DNA from: Pseudomonas entomophila
GTDB lineage: Bacteria; Pseudomonadota; Gammaproteobacteria; Pseudomonadales; Pseudomonadaceae
Assembly (NCBI RefSeq): GCF_029193575.1
Contig: NZ_JARGCS010000047.1
Location: 124,001-188,000, forward strand
Length of the DNA: 64,000 nucleotides
Reading direction: 5' to 3'
The first letter of the stretch is position 1, and each line of letters begins with the position of its first letter. A program made the position numbers and the translations under genes. The notes beneath the pieces are model-generated. The model made no database searches. It was not told the DNA's origin and was given only the letters and a program-made list of their open reading frames with translations. This document shows, piece after piece, positions 61,163-64,000 of the stretch.

Positions 61163-61444
61163 TCAAAAGCGGTCGGACGGGCCGCAATCGCCCAGGTAAC
61201 CGTTGATCACCGCCAGAATCCCAGCCGCCAGCTCATGTTTTTCCAGCAGGCGGCGGAAGTTGAGAATGGTGGTTGCGTCTGGAATGCGCGCAAGGCGCAG
61301 TCCAGAAATCAGGAATAGCGCCTTGCGGACCTGCTTGCGCCTATCGGCGTACTCGGCGTCGCCGGAGGTCATCTGCTTCATCGGGAAACTCGGGCAACGG
61401 GATTTGCGTATTTCACCAGATTGGAAGTCTTCTTCAGGACTTCC
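61163..61444 (-). mobile_element. IS5-family remnant with internal deletion (right boundary of island)
   Basis: The transposase start at 61381 (MKQMTSGDAEYADRRKQVRK) is the same N-terminus as in the 46 kb remnant. The frame then jumps from ALFLI to SGLRLARIPDATTILNFRRL, LEKHELAAGILAVINGYLGD, omitting about 70 residues in frame, and ends at 61163 after unrelated residues. The element end at about 61423-61444 has GGAAGTC..GACTTCC inverted bases. Confidence 0.8.
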
Positions 61445-61637
61445 ACAGCGAAAAATTTTCCCGGTCCGGTTCTCGTACAGGAGAAGCGATTTGACTTTCA
61501 TATTGCTGAAGGTGATCGCGAATCAGCTTGCGAATGACCTGGGAAATAGTAAGGTCAACTTCCTCGGAAAGGGACTCCAGCCGCTGCTTGGTTGGGGAGT
61601 CGATGAGGATGGTCAGGCGCGTTGTTTTATCAGGCAT
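61434..61637 (-). CDS. Ribbon-helix-helix (CopG/Arc-type) small DNA-binding protein
   Basis: A 67-residue protein with a classic RHH pattern: a basic beta strand (KTTRLTILIDSPTKQRLESL) and two helices (EVDLTISQVIRKLIRDHLQQ). Its last codons (LWKS, stop at 61434) fall in the IS5 end, so the original C-terminus may be lost. RHH proteins of this size are often antitoxins or plasmid/island regulators, but no toxin gene is paired here. Confidence 0.7.
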   Translation of the reverse strand: MPDKTTRLTILIDSPTKQRLESLSEEVDLTISQVIRKLIRDHLQQYESQIASPVREPDRENFSLWKS

Positions 61638-61709
61638 GATATAGGTCCTTTTACAAAAATCGCGATTTCAACTGTCGCGTGCAGTGCTTAATACACAAGT
61701 GATAGCGTT

Positions 61710-62209
61710 TTAGAGAAATCCAACGGAAGTTTTACCAGGTCGATCAACACCACCGGTACGTGGATGCCGGCTGGTTTTACGTTGCCGCAGGCAGATGATC
61801 AGATACCTTGCGCAACTCGCCCATTGGCAGGGCATAGATGGCGGTGTGAACCGTCTCGCGACAGACGAACGAGCCATCAAAGTTGGGCAGTTCCATGTCG
61901 CGCAGCTTGCCGGCCATTCGTTGGGGAGAAAAGCGTTTCGCAGAAGGTAGACCACGAGGTCGAACAACTCGTTCCAGGCACCAGCTTTCGCGCTGGTCTG
62001 CACTCAACGCGGCGCTGACGCAGGTGCTGATGAGCTTCGCTTGCAGAGTACTTGCCTGGGGTCAGGGCGTTTCGGCGAAGCTCCCGGCTGACCGTCGAGG
62101 GACTTCGCTCCAGCATCTTGGTGATGGTGCGATGGCTAAAGCCCTGGCGCCGGCCGAGGGGGATCGTGATGCGTTCTTCAATGCTGGGTTCGTGATAATG
62201 CATGCGCAC
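61710..62209 (-). pseudogene. IS30-family transposase, frameshifted and truncated
   Basis: The N-terminus (from 62209) reads RMHYHEPSIEERITIPLGRR, then SPSTVSRELRRNALTPGKYS, matching IS30 transposases including the helix-turn-helix. After CRPARKLVPGT the frame shifts, with FSPQRMAGKLRDMELPNFDG and VCRETVHTAIYALPMGELRK in another frame and CLRQRKTSRHPRTGGVDRPG in a third. The DDE C-terminal half is absent. It is dead. Confidence 0.85.
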
Positions 62210-62520
62210 ACCTTACCGGATGGGTCAGGTATTGCACTCAGTTTTTGCCGCCGTTTTATAATTCGATGCGATGGAAGTCTAAGTTTTGTCTGAAAAAGGT
62301 GTCGTAGGCACCGAATGACTCAAGCAAGCGAGACCATCGCGCCATAACTTTTTGCGAGCGTGTCGAAGATACCCATGTTGCTCGCACGCCCGTTGAGGTG
62401 CAGATTACGTCTGACGCACGAGGCGAGCGATTCATCGGGTTGGATTTGGAGAGGCATGGCTGAGCGTCGACACAGGGTTGCGGTGAGCGCAACAGCTGAA
62501 AGGAGCTGCGCAACGAAGAA
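62210..62520. other. Gap between IS30 remnant and glmS, attTn7-side DNA
   Basis: About 300 bases without a convincing gene. A minus-strand frame ending at 62256 reads ARWSRLLESFGAYDTFFRQN but has no recognised family and no good start; it may be another transposase scrap. Confidence 0.4.
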
Positions 62521-62540
62521 GGGAGCCGGTTAAGGCTCCC
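62521..62540 (-). terminator. Stem-loop terminator of glmS
   Basis: GGGAGCC and GGCTCCC pair across a six-base loop, 78 bases after the glmS stop. The T tail on the minus strand is short (CTTCTTCG). Confidence 0.5.
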
Positions 62541-62587
62541 TCCGTGTGCGACAGTTTTTATTGCGGTGCGAGAGTTTTAATTCTCAG

Positions 62588-62617
62588 AATCCAGTGAACC
62601 GTCACGAATGACCTGTT

Positions 62618-62620
<3 letters not shown>
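62588..62620. other. attTn7 site region
   Basis: Tn7-type elements insert about 25 bases downstream of the glmS stop codon, directed by the conserved end of glmS (here coding NLAKSVTVE). That point falls near 62592. No full Tn7 end is visible, so the site itself may be empty while the island lies further along. Confidence 0.6.

Positions 62621-64000
<1,380 letters not shown>

Noticed and set aside
62256..62513. An 85-residue minus-strand ORF near glmS
   Set aside because: No family similarity I could recognise and no good ribosome site; possibly transposon debris, so not called as a gene.

Overview
The window looks like chromosomal DNA of a Pseudomonas of the P. putida group. It is GC-rich, carries Pseudomonas-type REP palindromes in many gaps, and its gene order (pst, purEK, aspA, acetylpolyamine locus, two-subunit pyruvate carboxylase, RpiR-zwf, uvrD, Zur cluster, cls-cfa-lpd, glmS) matches what I recall of the origin-proximal part of P. 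putida chromosomes. No tRNA, rRNA or CRISPR was seen.

Layout. 1-4.1 kb: PhoB-controlled phosphate transport (pstC, partial; pstS; a perfect-looking PHO box before each) and an MHS-type symporter. 4.4-8.5 kb: thioesterase, YeaD-like mutarotase, DUF3299 and GlsB/YeaQ small proteins, and purE-purK with a leader that contains a palindrome and an intrinsic terminator. 8.5-14.5 kb: HypT-like LysR, aspA, and an AraC regulator with an acetylpolyamine deacetylase and polyamine-binding protein. 14.6-18 kb: MocR regulator divergent from a PaiB-GNAT-GNAT operon. 18.1-25.7 kb: pyruvate carboxylase subunits with a divergent LysR (PycR-like), then a HexR-type regulator divergent from an isolated zwf. 25.7-37.7 kb: GGDEF/EAL protein, uvrD, Tim44-like protein, SUKH protein, Kef-type antiporter, thioesterase, pdxY, DUF3301, CobW GTPase. 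37.8-41.1 kb: a Zur (zinc-starvation) cluster arranged around one bidirectional Zur box, with CobW/ZigA-DUF1826 on one side and a secreted protein plus zinc-independent folE2 on the other. 41-46 kb: DUF3617, cls, cfa, lpd.

46.3-62.5 kb is accessory DNA, bounded by two decayed IS5-family remnants in the same orientation and a broken IS30 element, and lying directly downstream of glmS, the classic attTn7 side. It encodes a BapA/LapF-like type I secreted adhesin of 1613 residues with an uninterrupted (Asp-Ala)168 tract, its dedicated TolC-ABC-HlyD secretion system, a secreted alpha/beta hydrolase, and on the opposite strand a 1071-residue protein in which a MurF-like ligase lacking the UDP-sugar-binding domain is joined to an alpha/alpha-toroid-like domain. 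I regard this adhesin-Mur ligase locus as the most likely undescribed system here. A speculative but testable idea is that the ligase modifies the poly-Asp tract or another exported carboxylate-rich polymer, as the Mur-like domain of cyanophycin synthetase does on poly-Asp. The window ends inside glmS.
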